Notes: generated from the sequence alone by a model not told the origin. A stretch of DNA of 64,000 nt from JAKAVN01 sp963796565 (GCA_963796565.1 CAWCMA010000001.1:372001-436000); one strand, 5' to 3'. Positions 1 to 9,430 are shown, counted from the stretch's first letter. Made by a program: numbers and translations.

Positions 1-327
1 CTCTATGGGGACTACGGCCAGTGGCAAAAGAACTACCAGATGATTGCGGGGACGCCGGAAAACGTGATCCCGAAGCTGCGCAAAGTCCTGGAAGTGCTGC
101 GTCCGGGCATCTTCTCGTTCTGGCTTGACGGCCCTATTCCGAGCGCTGACCGGATGTCGTGTCTGAAGCTACTGGGAGAAGAAGTGGTCCCTGCTCTGCG
201 CGAAATCGGAAAGGAACTCGACCTGGTGGATCCTTTCGAACGCAAGCCGGGATCACGCCCGCTCCCGGCGAGCGGTAAGCCCGAGATGGTGGCGCGGCCC
301 GAAGCTCTGGCGGCGCTCAGCGCGTGA
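1..327 (+). CDS. Luciferase-like flavin monooxygenase, C-terminal fragment
   Basis: The reading frame is open from the first base of the window, so only the last 108 residues are present and the start lies upstream. The visible part (GTPENVIPKLRKVLE, then a segment ending LDLVDPF) resembles the end of bacterial luciferase-family, F420- or FMN-dependent monooxygenases, where a GTPE/D-V motif precedes the final helices. The family oxidises diverse substrates with reduced flavin, and the substrate cannot be told from this tail. The stop is followed by about 100 bases before the cox operon, so the gene is probably a separate unit. Family assignment rests on a short region. Confidence 0.6.
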   Translation, partial: LYGDYGQWQKNYQMIAGTPENVIPKLRKVLEVLRPGIFSFWLDGPIPSADRMSCLKLLGEEVVPALREIGKELDLVDPFERKPGSRPLPASGKPEMVARPEALAALSA

Positions 328-431
328 AAAGAGATAAACCCCAGGCGGTAGTGGCGCCGATCTCAGTGCCACCACCGCCTGCAAGTCACGGCCGTATGCG
401 CCTGTCTGCGCTGCTTGATCGGCTGTAGCGA

Positions 432-1154
432 TTGCAAATGCTGATGCACTGGCTCCCGCTTGACATTTCGACCTTCGGACCGAGCGTTGACTACGTCTTT
501 CGCCTGATCCTTTACGTAGTTGGTGCGTGGTTTATCGTGGCCGAGGGCGCGATACTCTATTTCGCCTTCCGGTTTCGCCAGCGGCCAGGCCATGCGGCCG
601 CTCATCTTCGCGGCGATAATTTCAAGCAGCTCGCTTGGATCATGGTTCCGGCTTTGATCGTCGTAATGTTCGATTTCGGCATCGACATAGCGGCTGGACA
701 CGCGTGGGAGGAAATCAAACTCGAATCGCCTCCGCCCGCCTTGAACGTCAGTGTCACTGCCGAGCGATTTGCGTGGATTTTCGACTACCCCGGCCCGGAT
801 GGGAAATACGGAACGCCGGATGACTATTGGTCTATGGCCAAGCTTTATGTGCCGGTTAACCAGGTGGTGCGCCTGAATATGCGCTCGATGGACGTGATTC
901 ACAGTCTTGCCGTGCCGAATTTGCGCTTGCGGCAGGACGTGGTTCCCGGCCGCACGATCTCAGCCTGGTTCAAGGCAACCAAGCCCGGCAGCTATGAGAT
1001 CGAGTGTACTGAGTTGTGCGGCTTCGACCATTACAGGATGCAGGGTTCGCTGGTGGTGCTGAGTGAGAGTGAATATGCGCAATGGCAACACCAGCACTGG
1101 CCACCGGTCGCCGCCAAGCCAGCCCCGGCTGATAACACTGGAGTCAAGCAATGA
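432..1154 (+). CDS. coxB: Cytochrome c oxidase subunit II
   Basis: This is the CuA-bearing subunit of an aa3-type heme-copper oxidase, which accepts electrons from cytochrome c at the periplasmic face. Two N-terminal membrane segments (about residues 20-45 and 70-90) are followed by a cupredoxin domain. The CuA ligand motif C-T-E-L-C-G-F-D-H-Y-R-M lies near residues 190-203, with the earlier histidine ligand in VIHSLAVP. The C-terminus carries no fused cytochrome c domain. The start is ambiguous: TTG at 432, ATG at 438 and ATG at 444 are in frame and none has a good ribosome binding site. The stop overlaps the coxA start by four bases, showing translational coupling. Confidence 0.92.
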   Translation: MQMLMHWLPLDISTFGPSVDYVFRLILYVVGAWFIVAEGAILYFAFRFRQRPGHAAAHLRGDNFKQLAWIMVPALIVVMFDFGIDIAAGHAWEEIKLESPPPALNVSVTAERFAWIFDYPGPDGKYGTPDDYWSMAKLYVPVNQVVRLNMRSMDVIHSLAVPNLRLRQDVVPGRTISAWFKATKPGSYEIECTELCGFDHYRMQGSLVVLSESEYAQWQHQHWPPVAAKPAPADNTGVKQ

Positions 1155-2875
1155 GTCAGGCCGCAGCACAACAAAAGAGCGCCGAGATTGCGCACCTCGA
1201 AGAGCTGAGCTTCGTCCGGAAGTATGTATTCTCCAGCGATCATAAGACAATCGCCAAACAGTATCTTGGCATAAGCGGGTTCATGGCATTGGTTGGCGGT
1301 TTTACCGCCTACGCGATACGCTGGCAGCTCGCGTGGCCTGCTGCCCGAATTCCGGGAGTGGGCGTGATTACACCAGACGCTTACAACACGCTGGTAACCA
1401 TGCATGGCACCATCATGGTGTTCTTCGTGGCGATGCCGCTGTTGCTGGGCGTGTTCGGCAACTTCTGTATTCCGCTGATGGTGGGGGCCGGCGACATGGC
1501 CTTCCCGCGGCTCAACATGCTGTCGGTGTGGACACTGTTCGTCGGCGCCCTGATACTTTTGGCGAGTTTCTTCGTGCCTGGCGGCGCGGCGGCCTCGGGA
1601 TGGACCGCGTACGCTCCGCTTTCGGCCAATCCCAGCTTAACCCCCGCGGTGCTGGGTCAGGACATGTGGATCCTGGCGCTCGCGCTCGAGTTCTCCTCGT
1701 TTCTGATGGGCGGGGTGAATTTTCTCACTACCGCGCTGAACATGCGCGCGCCTGGGATGGGATTGTGGCGCCTGCCGTTGCTGGTCTGGTACGAGATCAC
1801 GGCCAGCGTGCTGTTTTTGCTCTCCGTGGGTCCGCTGATCGGCGGTGCGGTGATGCTGTTGCTCGATCGCCTGGTTGGCGCAGGGTTTTTTCTGCCGGCC
1901 AAGGGCGGCGATCCGCTGCTGTGGGAGCATCTGTTCTGGTTTTTCGGCCATCCCGAGGTGTACGTGGTCGCGTTGCCCGGCTTCGGAATCATGCTTGAGA
2001 TTCTGCCGGTCTTTTCACGCAAGCCGATTTTCTCCTATCGCACACTGGTGTACTGCGCGCTGACGGCGACAGGTCTCAGTCTGGTCGTGTGGGCGCATCA
2101 CATGTTCATCAGCGGAATGGACCCTCGGCTGGCGACTCCGTTCACCGTTACGACGATTCTGATCTCGGTGCCGTTTGCGGTGATGGTGTTCGCGATGATC
2201 GCGACGCTTTGGGGCGGCGCCATCAGGTTCGACACGCCGATGTTGTTTGCGCTCGGTGGGCTTACGAGTTTTCTGCTGGGCGGCGTGACCGGGATTTTTC
2301 TCGGTTCGGCCGCGACCGACATCTACCTGCACGGAACCTACTTTGTCGTGGCGCACTTCCACTACACGCTTTTCCCGGTCACGTTCTTCGCCGGCTTTGC
2401 CGGGCTCTATTACTGGTACCCGAAGATGTTCGGACGCATGATGAACGAGACCTGGGGCAAGGTACACTTCTGGGTGACGATGCTCGCGTTTCAGGGCGTG
2501 TTCCTTCCGCTGTTTCTCTCCGGAATAGCTGGAACCCCGCGCCGCGTATTTGCTCCCAATGAATACCCGCTGTTCCATTCAATTCAGCCGCTCCAGGTGC
2601 ACTCGACTATCGCCGCGGTAGTCCTGTTGCTGGGGCAAATTCCTTTCTTAGTGAATTTCTTCTGGAGTCTCGCGCGCGGCAAGCAGGCCGAAGACAATCC
2701 GTGGCTCGCCAACACGCTCGAGTGGAGCGTCGCTTCGCCGCCGCCTCACGAGAATTTCGAGCGCACGCCGCGCGTGCAGCGCTGGCCTTACGAGTACAGC
2801 GTGCCCGGCGCCAAGCTCGACTGGAACCCGCAGGCCGAAGAGGTTGATATGACTCTGCCCGCGGCCGGACGGTAA
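1151..2875 (+). CDS. coxA: Cytochrome c oxidase subunit I
   Basis: Catalytic subunit that reduces oxygen to water and pumps protons. The protein is 574 residues with about 12 hydrophobic segments. Ligands are visible: His85 (MHGT) for low-spin heme, His267 in GHPEVY with Tyr271 (CuB and the cross-linked tyrosine), His316-His317 (CuB), and His402/His404 in VAHFHYT for the two hemes. Glu269 in the HPEV motif is the D-channel glutamate typical of A1-type oxidases, and the GAGDMAFPR loop supplies the D-channel entrance aspartate. It starts in an ATGA overlap with coxB. It is followed by 61 bases and then subunit III. Confidence 0.95.
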   Translation: MSQAAAQQKSAEIAHLEELSFVRKYVFSSDHKTIAKQYLGISGFMALVGGFTAYAIRWQLAWPAARIPGVGVITPDAYNTLVTMHGTIMVFFVAMPLLLGVFGNFCIPLMVGAGDMAFPRLNMLSVWTLFVGALILLASFFVPGGAAASGWTAYAPLSANPSLTPAVLGQDMWILALALEFSSFLMGGVNFLTTALNMRAPGMGLWRLPLLVWYEITASVLFLLSVGPLIGGAVMLLLDRLVGAGFFLPAKGGDPLLWEHLFWFFGHPEVYVVALPGFGIMLEILPVFSRKPIFSYRTLVYCALTATGLSLVVWAHHMFISGMDPRLATPFTVTTILISVPFAVMVFAMIATLWGGAIRFDTPMLFALGGLTSFLLGGVTGIFLGSAATDIYLHGTYFVVAHFHYTLFPVTFFAGFAGLYYWYPKMFGRMMNETWGKVHFWVTMLAFQGVFLPLFLSGIAGTPRRVFAPNEYPLFHSIQPLQVHSTIAAVVLLLGQIPFLVNFFWSLARGKQAEDNPWLANTLEWSVASPPPHENFERTPRVQRWPYEYSVPGAKLDWNPQAEEVDMTLPAAGR

Positions 2876-2936
2876 TCGGGAGCGCCGATCGTGGCGGGAT
2901 GTTCAGACCGCATCAACGAGGGGTTGAAACTATAAG

Positions 2937-3539
2937 GTGGAAGCGACCAACATTCAGATTGCCACGCGGCTTGGCGGCCGAGACTCGATACAAGACATTC
3001 CGGCCCCCCGGCTTGCGCTCTGGTTGTTTCTGGCCTCCGAGATCATGATTTTTGGAGGCCTGATATCCTGTTTCATTCTCCTTCGCATAGCTCATGGAGG
3101 TTGGGACGCCGAGGCCGCGCACGTCCATTGGCACATCGGTGCCTTCAACACCCTGGTCCTCCTGACCAGCAGCCTTACCATGGCCCTGGCGTGCACCGGG
3201 GCCAAAGAAAGAATGGCGCGCCGGGTGAGAATCTGCCTCGGTCTCACGATTTTGCTTGGGATGACATTCCTTGGGGTCAAGGCCTTCGAGTACTCACTTG
3301 AATTCTCCAAGGGACTGACGCCCGGAGCGGGGCTCTTCTGGGCTTTCTACTACACGTTGACCGGCCTGCACTCGTTACACGTGTTCGCGGGGATCGTCCT
3401 GAACATCGCACTTTGGATCGCCGCGGGGCGGGCGCAACTGTTTTCTTTGGTGCAACGCCGGATTGAATATGCAGGTCTCTACTGGCACTTCGTCGACGTT
3501 GTGTGGATATTTCTTTTCCCGCTCGTTTACCTGAGTTGA
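2937..3539 (+). CDS. coxC: Cytochrome c oxidase subunit III (first copy)
   Basis: A 200-residue membrane protein with five apparent transmembrane segments. It has the subunit III hallmarks: the membrane-embedded glutamate in KAFEY, the GLHSLHVFAG segment, and a final WHFVDVVWIFLFPLVYL helix. Subunit III stabilises the catalytic core and proton uptake. It is shorter than the seven-helix mitochondrial form, as in many bacterial oxidases with five-helix subunit III. The GTG start at 2937 is preceded by only a weak AAGG signal. A second subunit III paralogue lies 311 bases downstream, after the small subunit IV gene. Confidence 0.88.
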   Translation: MEATNIQIATRLGGRDSIQDIPAPRLALWLFLASEIMIFGGLISCFILLRIAHGGWDAEAAHVHWHIGAFNTLVLLTSSLTMALACTGAKERMARRVRICLGLTILLGMTFLGVKAFEYSLEFSKGLTPGAGLFWAFYYTLTGLHSLHVFAGIVLNIALWIAAGRAQLFSLVQRRIEYAGLYWHFVDVVWIFLFPLVYLS

Positions 3540-3550
3540 GGAGGCGGCGC

Positions 3551-3853
3551 ATGGTTAGTTCGACCCGAGAAGAATCGGCACACTACTCAGGTGTGAAGCT
3601 CGACGTTCGAGTCTGGGCGTGGTTGGTGGGGTTGCTCATCGCCGGACTGACGGTGTTCGTTATGCCTATCCCGAAGATCGCGGCGATAGGACTAGTATTC
3701 ACGGCAGCGATCATCAAGGCCGCTTTGGTGGTTCGTAAGTATATGCATCTCGAAGCGGAACACTGGCTACTCTATGTGATCGCACTTGCCCCGGTGCTTC
3801 TGATCATAGGCATGGCGGTCACATTGTTGCCGGATATCGCGTTCAAACAATGA
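3551..3853 (+). CDS. Cytochrome c oxidase subunit IV-like small membrane protein
   Basis: A 100-residue protein with three hydrophobic helices. It resembles the prokaryotic subunit IV family: a conserved KAALVVRKYMHLE stretch follows the second helix and the third helix leads to a short tail. I chose the ATG at 3551 because GAGGAGG lies seven bases upstream and spans the end of coxC; the longer in-frame start at 3503 would overlap coxC. Its stop overlaps the next gene by four bases (ATGA at 3850). The family is an assembly or stability subunit of aa3 oxidases and has no catalytic residues. Confidence 0.8.
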   Translation: MVSSTREESAHYSGVKLDVRVWAWLVGLLIAGLTVFVMPIPKIAAIGLVFTAAIIKAALVVRKYMHLEAEHWLLYVIALAPVLLIIGMAVTLLPDIAFKQ

Positions 3854-4491
3854 AACTCGCGCTGCGATCTCGAGATTCCTTCCACGCACTTGCGACTGCA
3901 CCAGGTTTGCAGCCTGCTGAGCGAGACGAAGAGACCGGCGGAACCAGCCCGATAGCGAGCAACGTCCTTGCGGTCGCCATCTTCATTGCTTCCGAGGTCA
4001 TGCTCTTCGGCGGGCTGTTGAGTGCGTTCATGATCCTGCGCGCGGAGAATTCCCAATGGCCGCCCTTAGGCCAGCCGCGCCTCCCGCTCCTGGTTACGAC
4101 GCTCAACAGCCTCATCCTGTTTGCCAGCGGTTGGACGGTCATCCGCGCGGTCAGGACGGCCGGTGCGCGCGACGCGCTGATCAATTGGCTTTCGCTGACG
4201 CTGCTACTGGGCGCAGTATTCCTTTTTGTTCAGGGTTCCGAGTGGATTCGGCTGATCCACTTCGGTCTTACCGTCAGCTCGAGCGTGTACGGCGGCCTTT
4301 TCTACACCTTGGTCGGCATACACGCGATCCATGTGATGGGCGCGGTGGTGGCGCTGTGCGTCGTGCTGCGGCTGGCGCGGCAGGGCCGTTACTCACCGGA
4401 GGACTACAGCGGCGTGGTCGCTTGCTCGCTCTATTGGTGTTTCGTCGTGCTGCTGTGGGGAGCGATCTATGTCACTGTCTATCTCAGTTAG
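3850..4491 (+). CDS. Cytochrome c oxidase subunit III paralogue (second copy)
   Basis: A 213-residue membrane protein sharing the subunit III pattern with the upstream copy: IFIASEVMLFGGLLSAF in the first helix, a buried glutamate in QGSEW, GIHAIHVMGA, and a last helix ending YWCFVVLLWGAIYVTVYLS. It overlaps the subunit IV gene by four bases and so belongs to the same operon. The hydrophilic N-terminal stretch of about 35 residues is longer than in the first copy. Two different subunit III proteins in one operon could form a heteromeric oxidase, or one could supply the helices missing from a five-helix subunit. That is inference. Confidence 0.85.
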   Translation: MKLALRSRDSFHALATAPGLQPAERDEETGGTSPIASNVLAVAIFIASEVMLFGGLLSAFMILRAENSQWPPLGQPRLPLLVTTLNSLILFASGWTVIRAVRTAGARDALINWLSLTLLLGAVFLFVQGSEWIRLIHFGLTVSSSVYGGLFYTLVGIHAIHVMGAVVALCVVLRLARQGRYSPEDYSGVVACSLYWCFVVLLWGAIYVTVYLS

Positions 4492-4744
4492 AGTGACGCG
4501 GCTGCTGGCGACCATTGGGGTCGGCGTATCGCTGATGCCCGCGTCCGCATTTGCGTGTCCTTTCTGCTACGGAGCCAGCGACCCGCGCACGCTGCATGCA
4601 TTCTATGTCAGCACGGCCGCGTTGACTTTGATGCCGCTCCTGTTGATCGGTGGCTTTGCCCTCTGGATTTCACGGGCATACGCTAAGGCCGCGAGTCGCC
4701 GTTACCAAGCAGTTGTGGAGACGCAATCGGCGACTGATCGATAA
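4469..4744 (+). CDS. Small CPFC-motif membrane protein of the cox operon
   Basis: A 91-residue protein with a hydrophobic N-terminus that could be a signal peptide (cleavage near ASAFA) followed directly by the Cys pair C-P-F-C-Y-G-A, then one transmembrane helix and a basic tail. The start overlaps the second subunit III gene by 23 bases, so it is co-transcribed with the oxidase. The CxxC just outside the membrane suggests copper or thiol chemistry in CuA/CuB assembly, but I cannot assign it to a named assembly factor. Function is unknown; location and topology are what the sequence shows. Confidence 0.7.
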   Translation: MSLSISVRVTRLLATIGVGVSLMPASAFACPFCYGASDPRTLHAFYVSTAALTLMPLLLIGGFALWISRAYAKAASRRYQAVVETQSATDR

Positions 4745-4929
4745 CGGCGCGTCGGCTGCCGGCGGAGACGTGTGGGCGTGCGCCGGGCTCCCGATGCTGA
4801 ATCAGTTCGAGGACAGCGGCCCACGGTTTCGATCTTGCCCGCCTGGCCGCCAACGAGTAGTAATGCAACACTCCAACGACAACGCATTACAATCGCGCTC
4901 ACGAGCGACCCACACGGAGACGGCACGCG

Positions 4930-5343
4930 ATGAAGACCCGGTTCCGAAAAATACTTTGCCCTATCGATTTCGATCGGATTTCAATTCCCGCGTTGGAATT
5001 GGCCGTGAGCATGGCCAAACAGCACAAGGGGCGCATCTATCTCTTCCACATCATTCCCAGGATGGAGGGGGCGAGCATGAGGGCCGACGTGGAAGAAGTC
5101 GCGACGGACAGTCTGCGCGGAGTTGCGCGCAAGTGGCTGCAGGGCAAGGTTCCCTACCAGATCATCGTACGCACGGGCGTGCCCGTCACGGGCCTGCTCA
5201 AGGCTGAAGCGGAGCTCTCTATCGATCTGGTGGTAATGTCGACGCATGGGCGCACCGGAAAGAAGCACACGCTGCTCGGCAGCGTCACCGAGCAGGTGGT
5301 GCGCCGATCAATCTGTCCGGTTCTTACCACCAGACCAATCTGA
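4930..5343 (+). CDS. Universal stress protein (UspA family)
   Basis: A single USP domain of 137 residues with the Rossmann-like ILCPIDFD start and the nucleotide-binding signature G-x2-G-x9-GS in THGRTGKKHTLLGSV. That signature marks ATP-binding members of the family. The start at 4930 follows GGAGACGGCACGCG, with GGAG placed about right. It stands between the cox operon and the P-type ATPase gene, spaced by about 185 and 83 bases, so it may be transcribed alone. A related USP gene occurs on the other strand at 10193-10651. The specific stress is not readable from sequence. Confidence 0.88.
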   Translation: MKTRFRKILCPIDFDRISIPALELAVSMAKQHKGRIYLFHIIPRMEGASMRADVEEVATDSLRGVARKWLQGKVPYQIIVRTGVPVTGLLKAEAELSIDLVVMSTHGRTGKKHTLLGSVTEQVVRRSICPVLTTRPI

Positions 5344-5426
5344 ACCTGATTTCATCTTCCGAGGGTTGCGGAAAATCGGCCCGCCGTGCATATCGATCAC
5401 AGCCTGAGAGCTGGTCGAGGACGCAG

Positions 5427-8015
5427 GTGGAATCTGAAAGCCCGCAATTCGCGATCTCTGACGGCCAGAGAACCGCACGCCTGCCAGCCGCAAACGGCGC
5501 GCAGGCGTCGCGGCTGGAAGATCTTTTCGGCCGGCTCGGGTCATCACCGGCCGGCCTGACCACGGCCGAAGCCGCGCGGCGCGCCAAGGAAGCCGGTCCA
5601 AACGATCCGACGGCCAGAAGGCAAGGCGGTCCGCTCGCGGAGTTTCTGCGTTTTTGCGCAAGCCCCTTGGTGATAATCCTCCTTGCGGCCAGCGTAACCT
5701 CCGCGCTGCTCGGTCAGATCGTCGACGCGTCGATCATCGCCGCGATGGTGCTGCTGAGCGTGGTACTGAATTTCGTGCAGGCTTATCGCTCCGAGCGCGA
5801 GGTCGAGCGCTTGCGCGAGCGAGTCGCACCTACCGCAACGGTGTTGCGCGACGGCGTATGGAACGACATTGCCAGGCGTGATCTTGTGCCCGGCGATATC
5901 ATCCGTCTTTCCGCTGGAGACCTTGTTCCGGCCGACGCACGCCTGATTCAGAGCCGCGACCTGCACGTGCAAGAGGCGGCGCTGACCGGAGAATCGACGC
6001 CGGCGGAAAAATCAGCGGTCGATGGGCAGTCGCAGGAGCCCAGTGCGCTTGCGGCCAACCTGGTCTTTCTCGGCACTTCTGTGGTGAGCGGCACGGCCAC
6101 GGCACTGGTCGTCGCGACCGGGAGATCGACGGCCTTCGGCGACATCGTATTGAGGCTCGCATTGCGCCGGCCCGAGACGGAATTCGATCGCGGCATCCGT
6201 CAGTTCGGCATCCTGATCCTCGAGACCGTGATGTTCCTGGTGCTGTTCATCTTGCTGGTGAATATCGCGATGCATCGCAACGCGCTCGAATCGTTGCTCT
6301 TCGCGGTCGCGCTGGCGGTCGGTCTTACGCCGGAATTTCTTCCGATGATCACCACCGTCACTCTGGCGAGCGGCGCCGTGCGGATGGCGCGCCAGAAGGT
6401 GATCGTCAAACATCTTGTCTCAATTCAGAATTTCGGCAGCATCGACGTGCTGTGCTGCGACAAGACCGGGACGCTTACCGCCGCCGCGATGACTTTTGAC
6501 CGGGCGTTGGACTGGTCAGGCGAGCCCTCGGATCGGCCACTCTCATTGGCCTACCTGAACAGTTCGTTCGAAACCGGGATCAAGAGCCCGCTCGACGCCG
6601 CGATTCTGGCGATACACAGGGAGGACCCCGTAGGCTGGGAGAAGACGGACGAAATACCATTCGACTTCGACCGCCGGCGGCTGTCGGTCGTGCTCGAAGG
6701 ACACGACAAGCGGATGCTCATAGCTAAAGGCGCTCCGGAAAGCATCCTCGAGTGCTCCACCAGGTACGAAGCCGCCGGGGTGGAGATGCCGCTCGGCGAA
6801 ACTGAAAAGAAACGCTGCCACGACATCTATCAGGGCTTGAGCGCCGACGGGTTTCGCGTGCTCGCGGTCGCCTGGCGTCCGGTTGTTTCGCGCGAGGGTC
6901 TCACAGCCGCGGACGAGCGCGAGCTTATCCTGGCGGGCTTTCTTACCTTCATCGATCCACCGCTGGAAGGAGTGGAGAGTTCGCTTGCCGCGCTTGGCCG
7001 CGACGGAGTGACGGTAAAGATTATAACTGGCGACAACGAGTTGGTGACCCGCCATATCTGCGGGCAGGTGGGAATCGACGCAACGCGCATCGTGCTAGGA
7101 GATGAGATCGCAACGATGAGCGACCCCGCGCTCGCGCAAGTGGCGGAGCAGGCGGACGTTTTCGCGCGCGTATCACCCGGCCAGAAGAACCGGATCATCC
7201 GCGCGCTCAAGCATCGCAGTCACGTGGTGGGCTTTCTCGGCGACGGCATCAACGACGCGCCGTCGCTGCATGCCGCCGACGTGGGTATCTCCGTGGCGGG
7301 CGCGGTCGATGTCGCCCAGGATGCCGCGGACATCATCCTGCTCGAACGCAACCTGGCGGTCCTGCATAACGGGATAATCGAGGGGCGCAAGGCCTTCGGC
7401 AACGTGCTGAAGTACCTCTTGATGGGGACCAGTTCAAATTTCGGCAACATGTTCAGCATGGCCGGGGCGTCGCTCTTTCTTCCCTTCCTGCCGATGCTGC
7501 CGACGCAGATTCTGCTCAACAACTTTCTCTACGACCTGGCGCAGGTCACGATTCCGACCGACAACGTGGATCCCGCCTACATCCGCCAGCCTCAGCGCTG
7601 GGACATCGGGATCGTCCGCAACTTTATGCTGGTGATCGGCCCGATCAGTTCGATCTACGACTTCCTGACGTTCTACGTGCTGCTTTCCTTGTTTCATTCC
7701 TCGGAAGCGCTCTTTCACACCGGCTGGTTCGTGGAGTCGCTGGCCACCCAGACTTTGGTCCTGTTCGTGATCCGCACCGCGGGTAGTCCGTGGAGCAATC
7801 GGCCGAGCCTGCCCCTGGCGGCCACAATTCTCCTGGTGGTTGCGGCCGGGATGATTCTGCCGTTCACCAGATTTGCCGCGGACCTGGGATTCGTGCCGTT
7901 GCCGGCGGCGTTTTTCGCATTTTTGATCGTCGCCACGGTTACGTATCTGGCGCTAGTCGAGTTGGTGAAGCGCAGATTGATTAAGCGCCTGCTTGGTCCG
8001 ACCGGGACCATTTGA
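5427..8015 (+). CDS. mgtA: P-type ATPase, MgtA-like magnesium transporter
   Basis: An 862-residue P-type ATPase with an N-terminal cation-transporter domain, the actuator motif TGES, the phosphorylation site CDKTGT (Asp345) and the hinge motif GDGINDAP near residue 605, with membrane helices in 2+2+6 arrangement. The segment NSSFETGIKSPLDAAIL after the phosphorylation site matches the MgtA/MgtB (type IIIB) subgroup rather than calcium or proton pumps, so magnesium import is the likely role. The GTG start at 5427 has no strong ribosome binding site. No MgtC or leader peptide gene is next to it. The subgroup call is from remembered family motifs and a tree would settle it. Confidence 0.82.
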   Translation: MESESPQFAISDGQRTARLPAANGAQASRLEDLFGRLGSSPAGLTTAEAARRAKEAGPNDPTARRQGGPLAEFLRFCASPLVIILLAASVTSALLGQIVDASIIAAMVLLSVVLNFVQAYRSEREVERLRERVAPTATVLRDGVWNDIARRDLVPGDIIRLSAGDLVPADARLIQSRDLHVQEAALTGESTPAEKSAVDGQSQEPSALAANLVFLGTSVVSGTATALVVATGRSTAFGDIVLRLALRRPETEFDRGIRQFGILILETVMFLVLFILLVNIAMHRNALESLLFAVALAVGLTPEFLPMITTVTLASGAVRMARQKVIVKHLVSIQNFGSIDVLCCDKTGTLTAAAMTFDRALDWSGEPSDRPLSLAYLNSSFETGIKSPLDAAILAIHREDPVGWEKTDEIPFDFDRRRLSVVLEGHDKRMLIAKGAPESILECSTRYEAAGVEMPLGETEKKRCHDIYQGLSADGFRVLAVAWRPVVSREGLTAADERELILAGFLTFIDPPLEGVESSLAALGRDGVTVKIITGDNELVTRHICGQVGIDATRIVLGDEIATMSDPALAQVAEQADVFARVSPGQKNRIIRALKHRSHVVGFLGDGINDAPSLHAADVGISVAGAVDVAQDAADIILLERNLAVLHNGIIEGRKAFGNVLKYLLMGTSSNFGNMFSMAGASLFLPFLPMLPTQILLNNFLYDLAQVTIPTDNVDPAYIRQPQRWDIGIVRNFMLVIGPISSIYDFLTFYVLLSLFHSSEALFHTGWFVESLATQTLVLFVIRTAGSPWSNRPSLPLAATILLVVAAGMILPFTRFAADLGFVPLPAAFFAFLIVATVTYLALVELVKRRLIKRLLGPTGTI

Positions 8016-8119
8016 AAATCCCGCTCGTTGGACAGGCCTTGTGTCGGATCAAAACCACGATCGAGCGAGGTCCCCTCCATGATGCCGATATCCAGCCGGC
8101 ATCGTTCCTCGCGATGCTT

Positions 8120-9430
8120 TCACAGGTAGCCAAGCTCTCGGGCCTTTCGGCGAAGCTCGTCCCTGAACGTTGGATGCGCGATCGCGATAAGCTCGTCAGC
8201 CCTTTCCGGGCTGGATTTGCCGCGCATGTTGGCCACGCCGTACTCCGTTACGATGTATTGAGTGTCGGCACGCGGATCGGTGGCCGGTCCCTCGATCTGC
8301 GGAACGATGCGCGAAACCGTGCCACCCGCGGCGGTCGAATAGGCGGCCAGGATCGATTTGCCTTCCCGGGAAAGCTGCGCGCCCCGCACGAAATCCAACT
8401 GTCCGCCCGGAGCGCTGTACTGTTTGCCGTTCACGGTTTCCGAATTGACCTCGCCGTCGAGGCTGACTTGCAAAAAGGCATTGATGGAAACGGCCCGGTC
8501 GTTGCGACCGATCACGTAAGGATCATTTACGTAGTCTACCGGATATACTTCCATGCTCGAATTGTCATGCAGGAACTCGTAGAGCTTCGTATCCCCAGCC
8601 GCCAGCGTGTAGACGTTTTTGTACCTATTGATGTTCTTGTACTTATTGGTCACCGCACCCGATTGGATAAGCGCGGCCACCGGCGATGTCATCAGTTCCG
8701 TGTGAAGACCCAGGCCCTTGTGGTTTGTCAGTGCGCTGCATACCGCATTCGGCACGCCGCCGACGCCGATCTGCAAAGTGGCGCGGTCGGGAACCAGCTC
8801 GACGATGTATTTGCTGATGGCGCGATCGAGATCGGTCATCGGACGCACCGGCAATTCCGGCAGCACGCTTTCATGCTCGACGATCGCGGTCACGTCGGAG
8901 ATGTGAACCGACGAGTCGCCGAATACACGGGGCATCCGCGGATTCACCTCGACGATCAGCCGCTTCGCGTTGCGTGCGGTCGGGATCGTGTAATCGCCGT
9001 TGGTCCCGCAGCTGAAAAATCCGCCCTTGTCCATCGGCGCGACCATCACCACGAAGGCGTCGATTCCGATCTCGGCCAGAATGCCCGGCATGCTGCTGAA
9101 ATTACCTGGCATGTAGGACAAAACCCGGCGTTTTTCCTCGAGCCCTCGTCGCGCCAGCTCTCTTTCAACGATCGTCGGAAAAAAGGGATGCGGCTTTATG
9201 ACATCCAAATATTCGTACCTCAGGATCGTCATCATCGCCGCGGGCGCGGAATGTGAATAATAAACCCGCAGGTTCTCGATCTCGCCGGCTTTGATCCGGC
9301 CCTCCAACGCCTGCAACAACGCTGGCGGTTCGCTGATCGCCATTCCCATCGACAGCGTGCCACGTGCCGGGACAAGACGCACGGCCGCCGCGGGCGTCAT
9401 CAGCTTCGATTTGTATTCCGCCTCGTACAA
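8120..9430 (-). CDS. Acetyl-CoA hydrolase/CoA-transferase family protein
   Basis: A 436-residue class I-type CoA transferase, the family that includes 4-hydroxybutyrate and butyryl-CoA:acetate CoA-transferases. The N-terminal half holds the SMGM loop and the C-terminal half the IGVGGVPNAV and VTEYGVANMRGK segments. Glu245 in LGLHTEL sits where the catalytic glutamate of AbfT-like enzymes is expected, so CoA transfer through a glutamyl-CoA intermediate is plausible. The TTG start at 9430 is supported by GGAGAGG just upstream. The gene is convergent with mgtA. Substrate is not determinable, and the paralogue at 53519 is only distantly similar. Confidence 0.85.
   Translation of the reverse strand: MYEAEYKSKLMTPAAAVRLVPARGTLSMGMAISEPPALLQALEGRIKAGEIENLRVYYSHSAPAAMMTILRYEYLDVIKPHPFFPTIVERELARRGLEEKRRVLSYMPGNFSSMPGILAEIGIDAFVVMVAPMDKGGFFSCGTNGDYTIPTARNAKRLIVEVNPRMPRVFGDSSVHISDVTAIVEHESVLPELPVRPMTDLDRAISKYIVELVPDRATLQIGVGGVPNAVCSALTNHKGLGLHTELMTSPVAALIQSGAVTNKYKNINRYKNVYTLAAGDTKLYEFLHDNSSMEVYPVDYVNDPYVIGRNDRAVSINAFLQVSLDGEVNSETVNGKQYSAPGGQLDFVRGAQLSREGKSILAAYSTAAGGTVSRIVPQIEGPATDPRADTQYIVTEYGVANMRGKSSPERADELIAIAHPTFRDELRRKARELGYL

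Noticed and set aside
8012..9256. A 414-residue plus-strand ORF opposite the acetyl-CoA hydrolase gene
   Set aside because: Arginine/histidine-rich shadow of the coherent minus-strand enzyme, with no motifs and no ribosome binding site.
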